64,000 bases of DNA from Colletotrichum lupini (lineage: Eukaryota > Ascomycota > Sordariomycetes > Glomerellales > Glomerellaceae). The notes beneath the pieces are model-generated. The model was not told the origin of the DNA and made no database searches. It worked only from the letters and a program-made list of their open reading frames with translations. Made by a program: the position numbers and the translations under genes. Below, in pieces: positions 12,272-24,390 of this stretch (within the stretch, counting starts at the first letter, position 1; every line of letters begins with the position of its first letter). The stretch lies in contig NC_064682.1 in NCBI RefSeq assembly GCF_023278565.1, forward strand, positions 496,001 through 560,000, written 5' to 3'.

Positions 12272-14470
12272 ATGAGACGGTCGCCGACGGAGGAGATGGC
12301 GGAAGAGGCCAAGTTGTGGACGGGTCGGCAGAGGTGTCGTGGTGACGAGGAGGAGGACGACGAAGGTCCTGGTGTCGCTGGCGGCTCCGAGACTGAGGCT
12401 TGTCTTGGTGATGGTGACGATGAAGAGAAACCAGGGATTCCGTCTTCAGTTTCTGAGCTGCCCATCTATGTTTCAATGCATCGGTACGTCCATCAAAGCT
12501 CGGAATATCTAATGCTCAGTCAAATTGGGATAGCAAGATGCTGACCTTGAGATAGCGTCCGCCGGCTCATCAATGCAAGTATAGGTAAGGACCAACTTTC
12601 AATGTCAGGAAACAAGTGTACTCACACTGAGATCTAGATGATCCATACACACTGAGCCAGTTGAGTGACCCCAGGATGAACATTCTCATCGTCCGGCCTC
12701 TGGTTGAGCGTCTGTATCATCCCAACGACATCACCATAGGTATGTGATCCCCCTTCTCTTCAGTACTACTCATGACTAACACCAAAACAAGTTTACTGCC
12801 TCCTTGCCAACCGCCTCTACTTCCTCCGCCAGCAGGCAACTTCAGTCCATCAACCCGTCAACGTAGCCCGTGCAACGCTCTGCGAACTCGTAGCAGCCCG
12901 CGTCCTCCGCCGCTTCCACGAAGCCAACCCGGGCTCCCAAGGCCTCCTCTTCCTCTCGCGCCTCCTCGTCGGCGGCTTCGATCCGTTTGAGGGCGCCCCC
13001 GAAGCTGTGGAATTCGAAGGCCGTCGGCAGTGGGCACCCCAGGAACGCGGTGGTCTCGAACGCAAACTCACCGCCCTCGAGCTGGCCATCCTCTCCGAGA
13101 GCAAGACCTTTATCTCCTCGCCCGGGTGCCAGCGCGTCATCAACGCCGTCTACGAGGGCCGCGTCGTCTACACCCCGCTCTCTTTTGTCGACATCTTGCC
13201 CGACCACTACGAGTACCGCCCCATCTCCCTCTACGACCCGCGGAAAGCACCCCTCCTGAACCACTACCGCCTCATCGTCCCGCGCTCCCGTAATTCCATA
13301 GAATTCGTTCAGTTCCTCATCCTAATGATGCTCTACTTCCTCGCTATGCTCTACCGTCGCAGCAGCAACGAGGTCTTCGAGTTCCTCTTCTGCATCTACG
13401 CCGCCGGCTGGGTCCTCGACGAAGTTGCCGCCGTCGCGGAACATGGCTGGGAGGTCCACGCGCAAAACCTCTGGTCCTGGCTTGACGTCACCTTTTCCGC
13501 AATCTACGCTGTATACGTCCTCGCGCGCATCTACGACGTAGGCGCAGGACACTTCCCCGACGGCCATGGCCTACACATCCTCCCGCTCGCGGCGCCGATC
13601 CTCCTCACCCGCGTCGCCTTCAACATCGCACCCGACAACATCGTCCTCATCTCCCTGCACGCCATGATGAAGGATTTCTTGCTGCTGTCGTTCCTCGCGT
13701 GCTGGTGCTTCATGGGTTTCCTCCTTGCGCTGCAGTGGCTCATCGACTCCAACGATAACCTCAACGAGACGCCTTCGTGGTTCGCCATTTGCAAGTGGAT
13801 GCTCTGGATCTGGTTCGGTCTCGACGGCACCGGCATCCAGGAGTCGACGCAGTTCCACATCATTCTCGGCCCGGCGCTCATGGTCGGCTTCGCGTTCCTC
13901 GGCAACACGCTGTTCCTGACGATCCTCGTCGCCGTTCTGACAAACACCTTTTCCAACATCATTGCCGACGAGGCGGCCGAGGTGCGCTTCCGCCGCGCGG
14001 TGCTGACTTTCGAGGGTGTCAAAAGCGATGCCATTTTCGCGTACCCGCCGCCTTTCAACATCTTTGCGCTTGCGACGCTGCTGCCATTACGGTTCGCCGT
14101 GTCAGCCGAGACGTTTCACAGGGTCAACGTGGCGCTGATCCGCGCGCTGAATTTGCCGACCCTGCTGCTCATCAGTCTATACGAGAGGCGACAATTCTCG
14201 CGCCGGATGAGGAAGAAGATGAATGGTGGCGGTGGCCGCCGAAGGTTCTTGGGGTGGCAGCTTTCGGGATTTTCGCCGCACGGTGACATCCAGGCCGTGT
14301 TCGATACGGCGCCACCGCCGGATGTTGCTGATTTGATCGAGGAGCTGGATAAGATTGGCGACGAGGGGTCTGTGACGAGCGAGGTTGTGCCCAAGTTGTC
14401 GGCTGATCTGGGCCGACCCATTCGATGGAGATCAAGGCTACGGAATGGGGTTCAGGAGCATGATGATTAA
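12272..14470 (+). CDS. TRP-type cation channel, Yvc1/TRPY family
   Basis: Four exons are phase-consistent: 12272-12483, 12556-12584, 12638-12739 and 12792-14470, with donors GTACGT, GTAAGG and GTATGT; intron 3 has a CTAAC branch site. The product is 673 residues. Starts at 12224 (+16 residues) or 12296 are also in frame and the true N-terminus is undecided. The N-terminal cytosolic part carries DDPYTLSQLSDPRMNILIV and the Yvc1-like LELAILSESKTFISSPGCQR. About six hydrophobic segments follow, with a pore-loop-like region around ICKWMLWIWFGLDGTG before the last helix (LGNTLFLTILVAVLTNTF). The C-terminal tail is short and charged. Yvc1 releases vacuolar Ca2+ under osmotic and mechanical stress; that role here is inference. 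The 3' end converges on the DUF1961 gene with a gap of 97 bases. The 29-base exon 2 is easily missed by gene callers. Confidence 0.85.
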
Positions 14471-14567
14471 AGGAGGCTGGAGAAGTGCGGCCGTAGTAGT
14501 GGTGGCTCACTATTTATTACATAAAGGCATCATAATACATCTATCCATGTCCGTCATCGTCCTTTCT

Positions 14568-15269
14568 TCAAAGCTTCCATACCTGAAGTTTACGATATCT
14601 CGCAACAAGAGGTTGCATCTGTCTGAACCCAATTCTTCCGTCCCGGATAATAGGTCCCGTGGACTTGTCGTCGTAAAACTCAAAGATGGGCAAGTCGTTG
14701 ATGCGGAACTTCACCTCGCGCTTGTCCTTGATGACCTCAATCTTGTAAAACGCACCAGCGGCATCAGGGACGGGGGGCAAGGGGTCCGCGCCTTGAGAAA
14801 CAAGGTGGAATCCAGGTGACTTGCGCAGGTTCGCCAGATGGAACGCCCTCTCTTCGGGCCAGCGCCTGCGGAAGTAGGACGCATGCAGCGTGCGTATGTC
14901 GGAGGAGTGGTACTGCGGGTAGCTCCCGTTCCTGGACTTGAGGGACGGGTCAAAGATGGACCCCTTGCCGTCGTCGGCGACGGTGGCGGCGCCGAAGAAG
15001 AACATGGCCAGGCCGGGTTCGTTGCGCGGGGAGAATTCCCAAGTGATGCGGATGCCGTCGGGGAAGACTTCGGGGACCCAGTAGACGAAGTAGTCGTCTG
15101 GGTTGCCGCCGCCCGAGAGCTCGAGGGTATCGTTGACGGCTGCTACGGTGAGGGGGCCCTCTGCCACCCAGGTTGCGACGTCGGCGGTTGAGTTCAGCGG
15201 GTTGCTGTATAGGAGTGTCTCTGCCATAGTCGAGGTGGCTAGGGCGAGGAGTGCGGCGAGAATACGCAT
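14568..15269 (-). CDS. Secreted DUF1961 (YesU-like) protein
   Basis: One uninterrupted frame of 233 residues. The first 16 residues (MRILAALLALATSTMA) form a clear signal peptide, so the protein is probably secreted. The mature part resembles DUF1961 proteins, a concanavalin/lectin-like beta-sandwich family related to bacterial YesU: an ELSGGGNPDDYFVYWVP strand, EFSPRNEPGLAMFFFGAA, a central GSIFDPSLKSRNGSYPQYHSSD loop region and a C-terminal GPIIRDGRIGFRQM strand. Family function is not established. Association with plant cell-wall polysaccharide degradation (rhamnogalacturonan loci in Bacillus) suggests carbohydrate binding or cleavage, which is inference. Two N-glycosylation sequons (NST near residue 26, NGS near 115) fit secretion. 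Confidence 0.8.
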   Translation of the reverse strand: MRILAALLALATSTMAETLLYSNPLNSTADVATWVAEGPLTVAAVNDTLELSGGGNPDDYFVYWVPEVFPDGIRITWEFSPRNEPGLAMFFFGAATVADDGKGSIFDPSLKSRNGSYPQYHSSDIRTLHASYFRRRWPEERAFHLANLRKSPGFHLVSQGADPLPPVPDAAGAFYKIEVIKDKREVKFRINDLPIFEFYDDKSTGPIIRDGRIGFRQMQPLVARYRKLQVWKL

Positions 15270-17259
15270 GGTGGATGGTTAAGAGGAGGAGAGCAGAAGT
15301 TTGAGAGCTTGATGACTTATGTGATGATTTCGACCCGGGGGCTTGGATGCTGATCTTTTGAGGAACCTCAAGGGCATGCTCTAAGCTAGAGTGACAATGA
15401 GGATCACAAAGGTCACATTGGAGCAGCTCCGGTGGATATATGAGATGTTTTGTAGCTGCACGGAATAGAAGACCGGTCATATCGTCTCAAGCGCGGCAGT
15501 AAAGTTTGCATCTTGGAGCGGAGTGATGCTGCACCGAGATTCCCGAGTCCGGGGTGTTCCCCCGGGAGTGGAGAACCGGGAGGTTGACAGGTGCGCCGAG
15601 CTAAGCTGAGAGGGGCAACTCCCGAGTCCCGCCATTCAAGTTTAAAGTCGCGCAATGTTGTCATCCGAAAGGTAAAAGGTGTGATTAATATAAACGATCA
15701 AAATATTACCTTGAGAAGATGTCTCAGCCGATAGAGCTGTTGAGCCATGTGCAGTTTGTAGGTGGCATCCGAAATGCTTATCTCATGTCGCTTCTGCAGC
15801 CCTGCATCACGCCACATTGACCCAGAGTGATATCCATGGAGGTGAAAATTTAAGATGGAAACATGTGTCCAAAGTTGAGTTCTCTGGACACTTTGTGCCC
15901 GGGCTACTCCGTGACCCTGCGCCCGAATCCGAACTCTCGACATTTAAGTGAACATTCATGAGTCTCTACTGGGGGAGCAGAGTTTCCACCAATTGAGGGG
16001 GTGGAGATCAGCGTCGCATCCGGTAATGAGCCTAAATAACCGATGCGAATGAGGCGGAAATTGCAAGTGTTCTTGGACAACATCTTGGCAATGCCCGTGC
16101 TGTCCGAAGAGATAGTCTCCTTCTCGACTTTCACATTTGCAGAGCTGATCGGATGGCGTAACGTCGAATTGGTGACCGGCCGGACCGAGTGACACCGGCC
16201 GGGCCCGGGTTTCCGACGGCGCTATGGACGATGCCGTAGCGGCGCTGGCCCGCTCAGGTGTTGCCGGCGCCCATGTCTGCTTCACTTACTACAATGCTTT
16301 TGTGATAATAGAAACCAAACGATGTACCATGCTGTCAATTAGGACCCATCTTTAGTTCCCAGAGTTTTCACCCAAAAGGAATTGACGCATATCGCAGCGC
16401 TGTTGATCCATCATCCATCATCATGAACTTTTAATCCCAACTTCCGAGTGGCTTTTCTCATTATGTCTGCGCACGCCTTTCCAAGCTTCCGCTTGATCAA
16501 TAAGAGCCGAGTAGTTCTGGAATAAACAGTAGTAGCCAAACCATGTATAGGAGCTCCCCTGAGTTGCATGTATCTGTGACGTACCTTAGGCAAGCTACCT
16601 TCCCTCAAGTTCTCGATAGGACTTGAATCATTCAATTCTCGTGCCTTGGTGTTCATATTGCATGAATTCAGGCCCAAAGGGGAGGTAATAAGGCACGAGG
16701 AGAACCACCGCAAGTTCAAGTATGCCGTTCTCCCGACGACCAGGTGCTTGGCTACCATTAGATGACCTCGGACCCTGAGGCTCTGTTCAATTTCCCTACA
16801 AATGGAGCCCGAAAGGACCAATAATGGACCCTGAAGACGATATTGGGGCCCGAAATCACGGGTCTGAGCCGGAGAACCCCCACTTTCCACCGTTTCGTCT
16901 ACTTTGAGATAGACAACAAGGCTCCTAAAGCTCTGACAGTGGATCTCTACCCGGGAAACTCCTCCGCCAACTCCGCCATCGGAATAGTATGCCCATGACA
17001 ATGATGGGGACCTCAACAACACCCAGTCTCGCTTTGCCCAGCTGGGCTGAGACGTCCCACTTCAGAGGTATTAACACTATGATTCCTCGTACGATGGAGT
17101 CATTTAGGCAACAGCCATGAAGCTGATATCTATGAGCCCTGTGACCCGACACCTGCTAGCATAAGTCGAAAGACGAAAGATTTGACCGATACGCAGAAGC
17201 CTTGGCATACCCAGATAACCTTCTCACTGCACAGATTACCTCCTGTCAAAATTATCACA
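15270..17259. other. Intergenic stretch with no supported gene
   Basis: This interval holds the promoter of the DUF1961 gene and that of the gene starting at 17260. A minus-strand frame of about 203 codons (16411-17022) opens from a GTG rather than an ATG and shows no domain I recognise; I treat it as a chance frame or old remnant. Shorter minus-strand frames at 15.9-16.3 kb include a Cys-containing segment but no recognisable fold. No RNA gene was seen. Confidence 0.5.
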
Positions 17260-17880
17260 ATGGCTCCCGGCTGGCTTGAAAAGTTCATCGTCCGCGTAGA
17301 CGCCACCCCAGACAAACGCCGCACCGAAGAGACACCTGCTCTGGAAATCCGCTACACCGCGCTCAAAGATCATCGCCGCGTCCTCGGCGTAAAGGGCGAC
17401 ACAATACCGCGATACGAAGTAAAACGGCAAGCAGTCCTCGCAGCCTGGGGAGACAAGTGCTATGTCACATCACCCTCGAATGGAGGCCAAGAAGTGGCCG
17501 TGATCGATTTCCACACCCTGCCTGCCCAGGCCGAGATCCAATTCTCGCAACGTGCGCTCAAGATCGATATCAAAGAGAGCGATGGAAAGTACGAGTCAGG
17601 CGAGCTGGGCAATGTGCATTGGAAGGCGACGGGTATGAAGGCGTATGGACGGGCGTCGTGGGAGCTGAGGAATGAGACGGAGATGATTTTGTCTGTCACG
17701 ATTGACGATCATCAAGTCAATGGTGTGATTTCTGTCTGGAAGAAGAATATTGGACAGGAGGCTGTCGAGGAAGTTGTCATGGTTGGGCTTTCCAAGATTG
17801 AGGAGTACAGGAGAATGATGCGGCATGCCAAGACATCTAGCATTGGAGTTGCTGCCAATGCGACGTGGTTGGCGGCGTAG
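17260..17880 (+). CDS. Small conserved-looking protein, possible tubby C-terminal-like (LURP-one) fold
   Basis: An intron-free frame gives 206 residues from the ATG at 17260, whose context CACAATGG is a strong fungal start; earlier in-frame codons have no ATG with comparable context. The protein is soluble, with no signal peptide or membrane helix. It consists of short alternating strands: RYTALKDHRRVLGVKGDT, YVTSPSNGGQEVAVIDFHT, then a segment with GNVHWKATGM and ASWELRNETEMILSV. A helix near the C-terminus (LSKIEEYRRMMRHA) precedes a small-residue tail. This strand-rich layout resembles LURP-one/tubby C-terminal-like proteins common in fungi, but I cannot confirm the family. Function unknown. 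Codon use is like the neighbouring genes. Confidence 0.7.
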   Translation: MAPGWLEKFIVRVDATPDKRRTEETPALEIRYTALKDHRRVLGVKGDTIPRYEVKRQAVLAAWGDKCYVTSPSNGGQEVAVIDFHTLPAQAEIQFSQRALKIDIKESDGKYESGELGNVHWKATGMKAYGRASWELRNETEMILSVTIDDHQVNGVISVWKKNIGQEAVEEVVMVGLSKIEEYRRMMRHAKTSSIGVAANATWLAA

Positions 17881-20800
17881 TAAGACATATTGGTGTTGTA
17901 CTACTCTGTATCAACCTCACAACGACTTGTGTAATTGTTCAATCATCAGAAGTCAAGAAATGCGGTCCTTCGCGATTCTATCAAGAGATCTTCGGTACGA
18001 GATCAAAAGCAAGTTGGGCATTTACCTATTTCGTGCGTTTCCCAGAAATTGTCAGAATACAGAAGCAGACTTGCAGTAAGGCTCTGTCAATAGTCTCAAC
18101 AGTGCGTCTCAATCAAAGCCTCTTGTTGCAAATTGGAGCCAGGTCTAAGACAAGTCAACTTTCAATTTTCATGGCAGACTTCACGAATTTCGGGTCATAC
18201 GAAGTTGTGCCTCGAAACATGTTTACATTAACCGTGCCTGGAACCTTTCCGGCTTGAGTTGGTAATAGTTGTAGAACACCTAAGACCTACAATGTTGTTC
18301 TCATCTTCTAGACATGCGGTCCACAGCTATTTATACCATTATGCTACATGTCAAGTCTAGCCGCCTTCTTCGTAAGTATTGATAGAGTCTTCAACGTATG
18401 CTTGCTATACAACTGATGCCATATGATGAATCATTCACAAATCACTATCCGTAGTATTTGACCAAACTAAGCACGATGCCCTATTACTTCACACTCTAAA
18501 TTTCATGTGCTCTTCCAAGTAAGGTATTCAAACGGCTACGGCAATATGCTTCTGACTGTAAATATTAGAAAACCACAACATCGAAGTTCCGCATAAAGTC
18601 AAAAAGCGCCACCTCTACAAACCTCGTATTGCCAATTATGACACAACCGTGTACGTTTCTCTTACAAGTTGCTTTTTGTCACTGTTTGAGAAATGCTGCT
18701 GCCTGGAGCTGCGTATCGAAGCGGAGACAATTACAAAGGTTGTTTTCTATTAACAAATACTTACGACCCAGTCTTGGCCGAAATAAAGACCCCGCAAGAA
18801 GCAAATGAGTGTCGTCTAATGCTGAAAAGCGCCAAAGCAATGCCGACAGCCGAAGATATCGCACCTCTCGGAAGAAAACGCTCGTTGGACAAGGTTACAA
18901 GATGGGTCGTTTTGTTAAGAGCCATAGGCCTAATTTGTCCAATCACTGCCTAGATATACACATAAAGCGCCACTATGGTCACGAACTTGGCATTTTCGTC
19001 TCAAGGGATCTTAAAACACTTAGGCATCAGTTTTTCTCACTAGATAAATCCTTTCAAAGTCTCACACCCGCTGGCATCAGGTCTTTATGCTCACACCACG
19101 ACCACCTCGATTCTCTTCAGCAAACAGAAAGAGGGTCCCTCCAGCCCTACAGGCTCCAATATTCTTTTCCTTGCACAGCCTCGGAAGTGCCGTTAGCCGG
19201 GACAGACCGCAGTCCCAGCAAGCAAAGGGAAACAGGGAGAGTGATAGAGGAAGATAGCAAACAACCCCCTCCCGTCCCGACTCGCTCTAGCTTGGAAATA
19301 GAAGGCGGGGCGTGCGCGCGCGGGGCGGTCTTTCTTCCCAAGAAATTTGCTAGGCGGCGTTTCTGGTCTTCGGAGCCCGAGTCCGTGCCGGGATGGTGAT
19401 CCTTCGAGCTGCGAAAAAAGGATGGCAGAATAGGGGTCAACGTTTTGGGGAAAGAAGGAACTGGTGCGCCAACATCGCGAACGAAACCGCTTACTTTCCG
19501 TAAGGGAATAGATCTTCTTTCGGCAGCACTCTGACAGATGCATCTATAATGGGCAATACTGTCAGCTCCTCTATGTAGTATACCCGGCTGAGGGTCAAGA
19601 TGAAAGCAACCATACCGACATGGAGGAACTTCATCCATGCCCGAGAATCCATCCACAATGAAGCCCCCACGCACACGGACGCTCGTGAGCACGGATACCC
19701 GTTGTGAGATTGAGAGAAGGACACCAAGCTGAGAGAAGGGGAAAGATGATCGTACACCCTCACTGCAGCCTTGGAGCTATTTCTTTCGCCATCAGCCCAA
19801 AATCTGCCTCGACTCCTACGAGAGGCCCACGAACTACATAGTATACCCCCCCCCTTAGTCGAAGGAATACAACAGGGACATGGAGAGGAGATACCTTGCA
19901 TACACAGACGCTTAGAGCGGCAGGTAAGAAGAACCCCGTACGCCAGAGAGCACTAGCATTCAGAGAAATCATACCCCCTCCTTCTCTCCCCTTGCTCCTT
20001 CGCTCCCAACGGCATCGTGACAGGCTAGACTCGTCTTACGATATGCGTTTTCTTTCCCACCCCCTCTACCTTACAAGCGTAGGATTGCACCACTGCAGGC
20101 CCGTCGTCGGTCGAGCATGGTGTGGACAGTAGGTAGCGAGCTCATGTGTCCTCTGTACGGCGGAGGTTCCGCTGGGTATCCGGCGTAGGAGCATCAGTAT
20201 GCTGGCCGCTGCTGCGCCTCATTGACCAACACTAGCAAGTATATGCCCGTTGGATGTAGCAAGGAGGGATCTCAATCGATGTCGAGATTAGTGAGCTCTA
20301 GGGGGCCTACTATGGATTGATGTGTAGTTTTGCCCTCAATCTCAGCGGACGGGCGAAGATCCGGAAGGGGAAGTCTTAAGGACAGGAGGTAGCTGGTTAT
20401 TTGCGGATATGTAGCCTGGTCTGGCTTTTGAGCTGGTCAGAGTCTCAAAACCTTGTTCCGCTCGTTTTGTGAGTAGAGCTTGGCGTACACTTACACCTAA
20501 CAGTCCACATTCAAAGACCCGCAGGCGGTCGCAAAGGGAGGATACTGCGGCTTGCTGCCTAACCCAGTGACTCTTTCACGCAGTCAACGTTGAACATCGA
20601 GGAGGATATGAGAATGCTCGCTTGAGCATGAAAAACATGTCAAATGTATGTTGGCGGGTTGCTTTACGGTCAAATTTATAACGATTCGCGACATTCAGTT
20701 CTGTACCTCGCCTGCTATCGTCTTCAGGGTTATCCGCTCACTTATTGAAGAATAATCAGCAACACCAAGCCATTCAGTAGAAAGCTGGATTTTAGTAAAC

Positions 20801-22746
20801 GAGAATTCGAATGAGATTGTCAAGAGACCAGAAGGCGTGTACAAGGCCGCGCGAGACAGATCCGAGCTACAGGGCCTTATTGCATTTCTATCGCGCTCTG
20901 GATGACTGCCTCTGGAAGAGTGCCATTCAGGGGTGTCATCGTGATGTCGTCCTGATCTTCGTCCCGCTCATCGACCCTTCCGCTTTCCATGCGTACCACG
21001 CCTAGGAGAACTTCTCTTAATCTAACCGTGGCCACTTCTTCTCCGAACGTCGAAATAATTTCCAACATAGCCTTACAATGCAACGGCGCCGCAGAAGTGA
21101 TTATCATCATCATCGTAGACTCCATGTCTTCGCAAAATCTCCAGACTCCGACTAGAAGGGCCCACCCCTGAGACCCAGTACAGCCTCCCAACTCCCAACT
21201 CCTTCCGTAAGCGAAAGCAGGGTGAAGCGCCCTTCACTTCCCCGACATCGACAGAGGCGAGAAGGCAACAACCATCATGCTGGGCTCACAGTGCTCCATC
21301 TAGACCAGGAAGAAACAGAAAGAAATTCATCAGCCTTGGGTCCGCCGTTTCGCGGGTGATGACAATGCTCTTCACTCTTCCCAGTCTTACGACGATTCCT
21401 CTGCGATCTAGAACAGGGGCTGGGATCTTCATTCAACCTCTACCCCCTCCCATCGACCCCACGGAAAACATCGTTCGCCGAGAGCTAGACGTAGGCAACA
21501 CCAACTTGGCAAACCTCCGGCACCATTACCACACCCCCAAGCAGACAATCAGCATCATCTCCGTTGCCCCCTCGAACATCCAGAATTCGCCTGCCTAACG
21601 TTCTTTCCGCGGGATATTACGGATAGTTGTTCACGCTGCCTCGCGCCTACATTAGATCTCGCGCATCTAGCTCACTGCAGGCAGCATTTTCACCTCCTTC
21701 TAGAATCCAAAGTGCGTCTGGTTCCGCCCCACACTCTGACAGAAGAGACCAACTGCCGTTCAGAACACTAGCAGTCGATGGGTTTGGCCTGCCTCGACTG
21801 TACGGATATGGATCACCTACCACGCCTCACCTCACCTTTCCTGCCTCGGCTCTTCTATCTCGTGCATCCAGGCAGCAATCTTACCTCCTAGAAAATCTCC
21901 ATCTCGTTCTTACCCCCTCTGCAAGCAAGAAGCATCCCAGTCTGGCTCCAACTGTACATGCGTCAAAAACGGGTCGAAGCAATACAACGCCCCAAGAAAG
22001 GAAGATGATCTTGGAAAAGAGACAGGGTGTCTTTACAGTGCTTCGATAGCAACCTGCGTCTGTGGTCCGATCCACTCATGTACCTAGGTGTACGAAGCTC
22101 GGGATAAGGTAAAGTCAAGTTTCCCTCTCTCGCTGCAACGGCTCGGAGTAAGCTTCAAGGGGAGCACGCGAGCATACATGCGCACTCTGGGAGTAGGAAT
22201 CGTCGCTAGTCGTACGCTGAAAGAGCGTTTGGTTTGAAGCGAACCTTACACAGTCAGTAAGTAAACATATTCAACGAATAGAGACTAACATCAGTGACTA
22301 CTGGGACGAGTAAACTTCTTCATGGCCAGCGTCGAAGCGAGGTCACATTCATCAACAATCTCCTTGGGCACACTAAGCGTGGATAAGTATCCGTACGGCA
22401 ATACCTTGATCCAAGGCAACCATAAAGATAGGCAAGGTATCCAGCCATTCACATGTAAGAAACCATTGATGGGGCCAGATGTACGTGCAATTCAAGAGTC
22501 TGCAGTCAGCGAGGATCATCTAGAACGAGTCTCCATGCCATCTAGGAATACCCTCCCGTCTCCCCTGTTCCAGGCTGATGCAACCGTATATGTCATGCGA
22601 TCCTTCCCTCTCCCACCCAACTCCAGGCCAAAGCCCCCTCTTCCAACGCCTTGCCAAATGCACATTCTCCCACCATGTATTCTCACCATCTACATCTAGC
22701 TCTAGCTCTAAACCGCAAGCTCTGAGCGAACTAAACGCTTATGCAT
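17881..22746. other. Gene-free stretch, nothing supported
   Basis: The longest frames (181 codons on the minus strand at 19.1-19.7 kb, 196 codons on the plus strand at 18.8-19.4 kb) overlap each other antisense, carry no recognisable domain and have no coherent splice structure. Base composition is ordinary and does not look RIP-affected. The right end serves as the 3' flank of the phosphatase gene. I saw no tRNA or rRNA sequence. Confidence 0.55.
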
Positions 22747-24390
22747 CTACAACCTCCCCGAACCAGGCGGCATCCGAATCCCCATCGCCGCCGCACCCCC
22801 AGCCCCAGGAACCCTCGCAGCAACCTCGTCCACACGCCCCTTTTGCAGACTGAACCCGGGTGTAACCCACCCGCCGCAACTGCACCGGAATCCCCGCCAG
22901 CTGTACCTGCCCACGGCGGCGCCGCACTTCTGATTCGGGCACGACAGCCGTCCCTCCAACGTCCCCTTCTCCAGCTCCTCCCTCATCCACCCCAGCGGCT
23001 CCACAAAGACGTGTCCGCACGGCTGCTGTTGCTGCCGCTGGTCCCTAGGGGCATCGGGCTCGTGATCGAGTACGAAGCGCGGCGTAGCCAGCGTCTTGCG
23101 ACACTTTTTGCACCGCACCTCCATGCCCTTGACGCTCTCCGCCTCTTCCTTGCTCGTTTCCTCGTCCTCAAACCGCAGCTTTGTCGGTGCCTGACCCGCG
23201 GCAAGGCTCTCGTCAATCTCCCTCTGGAACTCCCACCGCTTGTAAATGGGGTGCGACGCCACGTCTTCAGGGCACCCCATGATCCACCACATCTCGAGTT
23301 GCTTTATGAAGCCCGGGTTCGGCTCCGCAATCTCTCGCGTATTGCGAACCCACTTCACGGCGGCGGCGACGGCGGCTGCAGCCCTCTCTTGCGCTGCTGC
23401 GGCTTCCTCAGCGGACTTGGGCGCCCCTCCTGATGCTCCGTTCTGCGCGGCGGCCGTCGAGGCCGCGGACCTGCCGAAGCGGGAGGGGTGTTTCCAGAGG
23501 AGGTAGGCAACGATGGCAGAGACGGAACGGGACTTGCCCATGGCACAGTGGACATAGACGCCGCCTGGGGCATTGGGGTCCGGCTTCTCCCCGTCAGAAC
23601 TGAGATCCAGCTGCTCGAATAGGGGGGCGGGGAGGATGGCATCCGGATCTGTGGGCTTCGCCTCTGCCGCCGCCGCTTTAGCCGAGGCAGCCTCCGTCTC
23701 AGACTCAGACTCGGTCTCCAAATCCTTGGCCACAGCCGCCTTCAAGCGCTTGGCCTTCTCCTCAAAGCTCTTGCCCTTCTGGGTCTCCTCTTCAGGCCCA
23801 TCCGTGACGCTCTTCTTGCTGCTGCCGGGGTACAGCGCATCCTCGATGAAACGGACGGCCTTGGGCAGGTGAACGAGCAGGTCCTCATCCTCGACATCGT
23901 CGATGTCGATGACCATGTGCTTGTAGCTCTTTCCGTAGTTCTCCCAGGTGTCGGTCTCGCTCTTGAGACCGGCCGGGTCGAATCGCAGCACGGACAGAAT
24001 GTGGGTGATGTTGCGCTCCTTCAGTGCTGAAGGGCGGCGCAAAGCCCATATGCTGGTAAATAACGTTAGTGAGCCTCACAGTGAAGATGACGACGGAGAT
24101 AATGTGTCTCACCCGCCGACATAGAGCTCCTCCTTGCCATCGATACGGTTCATCGCCATTTCGACGCAGCTCTTCTTCAAAAGTCGGTGTAAAGCTTCAG
24201 TTTCCTCGCTCCCTTCAGGCTCGCCTGTGTAGATCTCTAACGTATTGGTCGGCGCTTCTTTTTCCTTGGGGGGTAGCACCTGCGCCGCGTCCTGCAATGC
24301 CGTCGTGGTCGTGGTCGTGGTCGTCAAGCTTGACTCGATCTCTTTCAATCGCTTCGTCACGTCCTCGGTTGAAATGTGGCCACGGACCAT
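22747..24390 (-). CDS. yvh1: Dual-specificity phosphatase, Yvh1 type, with C-terminal zinc-binding domain
   Basis: Two exons, 24390-24113 and 24052-22747, flank a 60-base intron (donor GTGAGA, branch CACTAAC, acceptor CCAG); the product is 527 residues. Exon 1 ends KEELYVGG and exon 2 continues IWALRRPSALKERNITHILS, the usual start of a DUSP core. The P-loop HCAMGKSRS is at about 261-269 (nucleophile near Cys262, Arg near 268). The Zn-binding domain (about 405-485) has RCKKC, PCGH, SCPNQKC and FRCSC, followed by the GWVTPGFSL signature. Yeast Yvh1 is shorter (about 364 residues) and releases Mrt4 from pre-60S ribosomes, a job that needs the zinc domain; orthologues also affect sporulation and virulence. 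The extra length is mostly an acidic, Ala-rich insertion of about 75 residues just before the P-loop and a poly-Thr-containing N-terminal stretch. Confidence 0.9.

Noticed and set aside
12076..12465. Minus-strand Ser/Pro-rich frame opposite the TRP channel exon 1
   Set aside because: It looks protein-like, but the plus-strand frame splices cleanly through three introns into a conserved TRPY N-terminus, which explains the coding bias here.
16411..17022. 203-codon minus-strand frame
   Set aside because: Starts from GTG, no recognised domain and no coherent flanking exons. A chance frame of this length is only mildly unlikely in the window.
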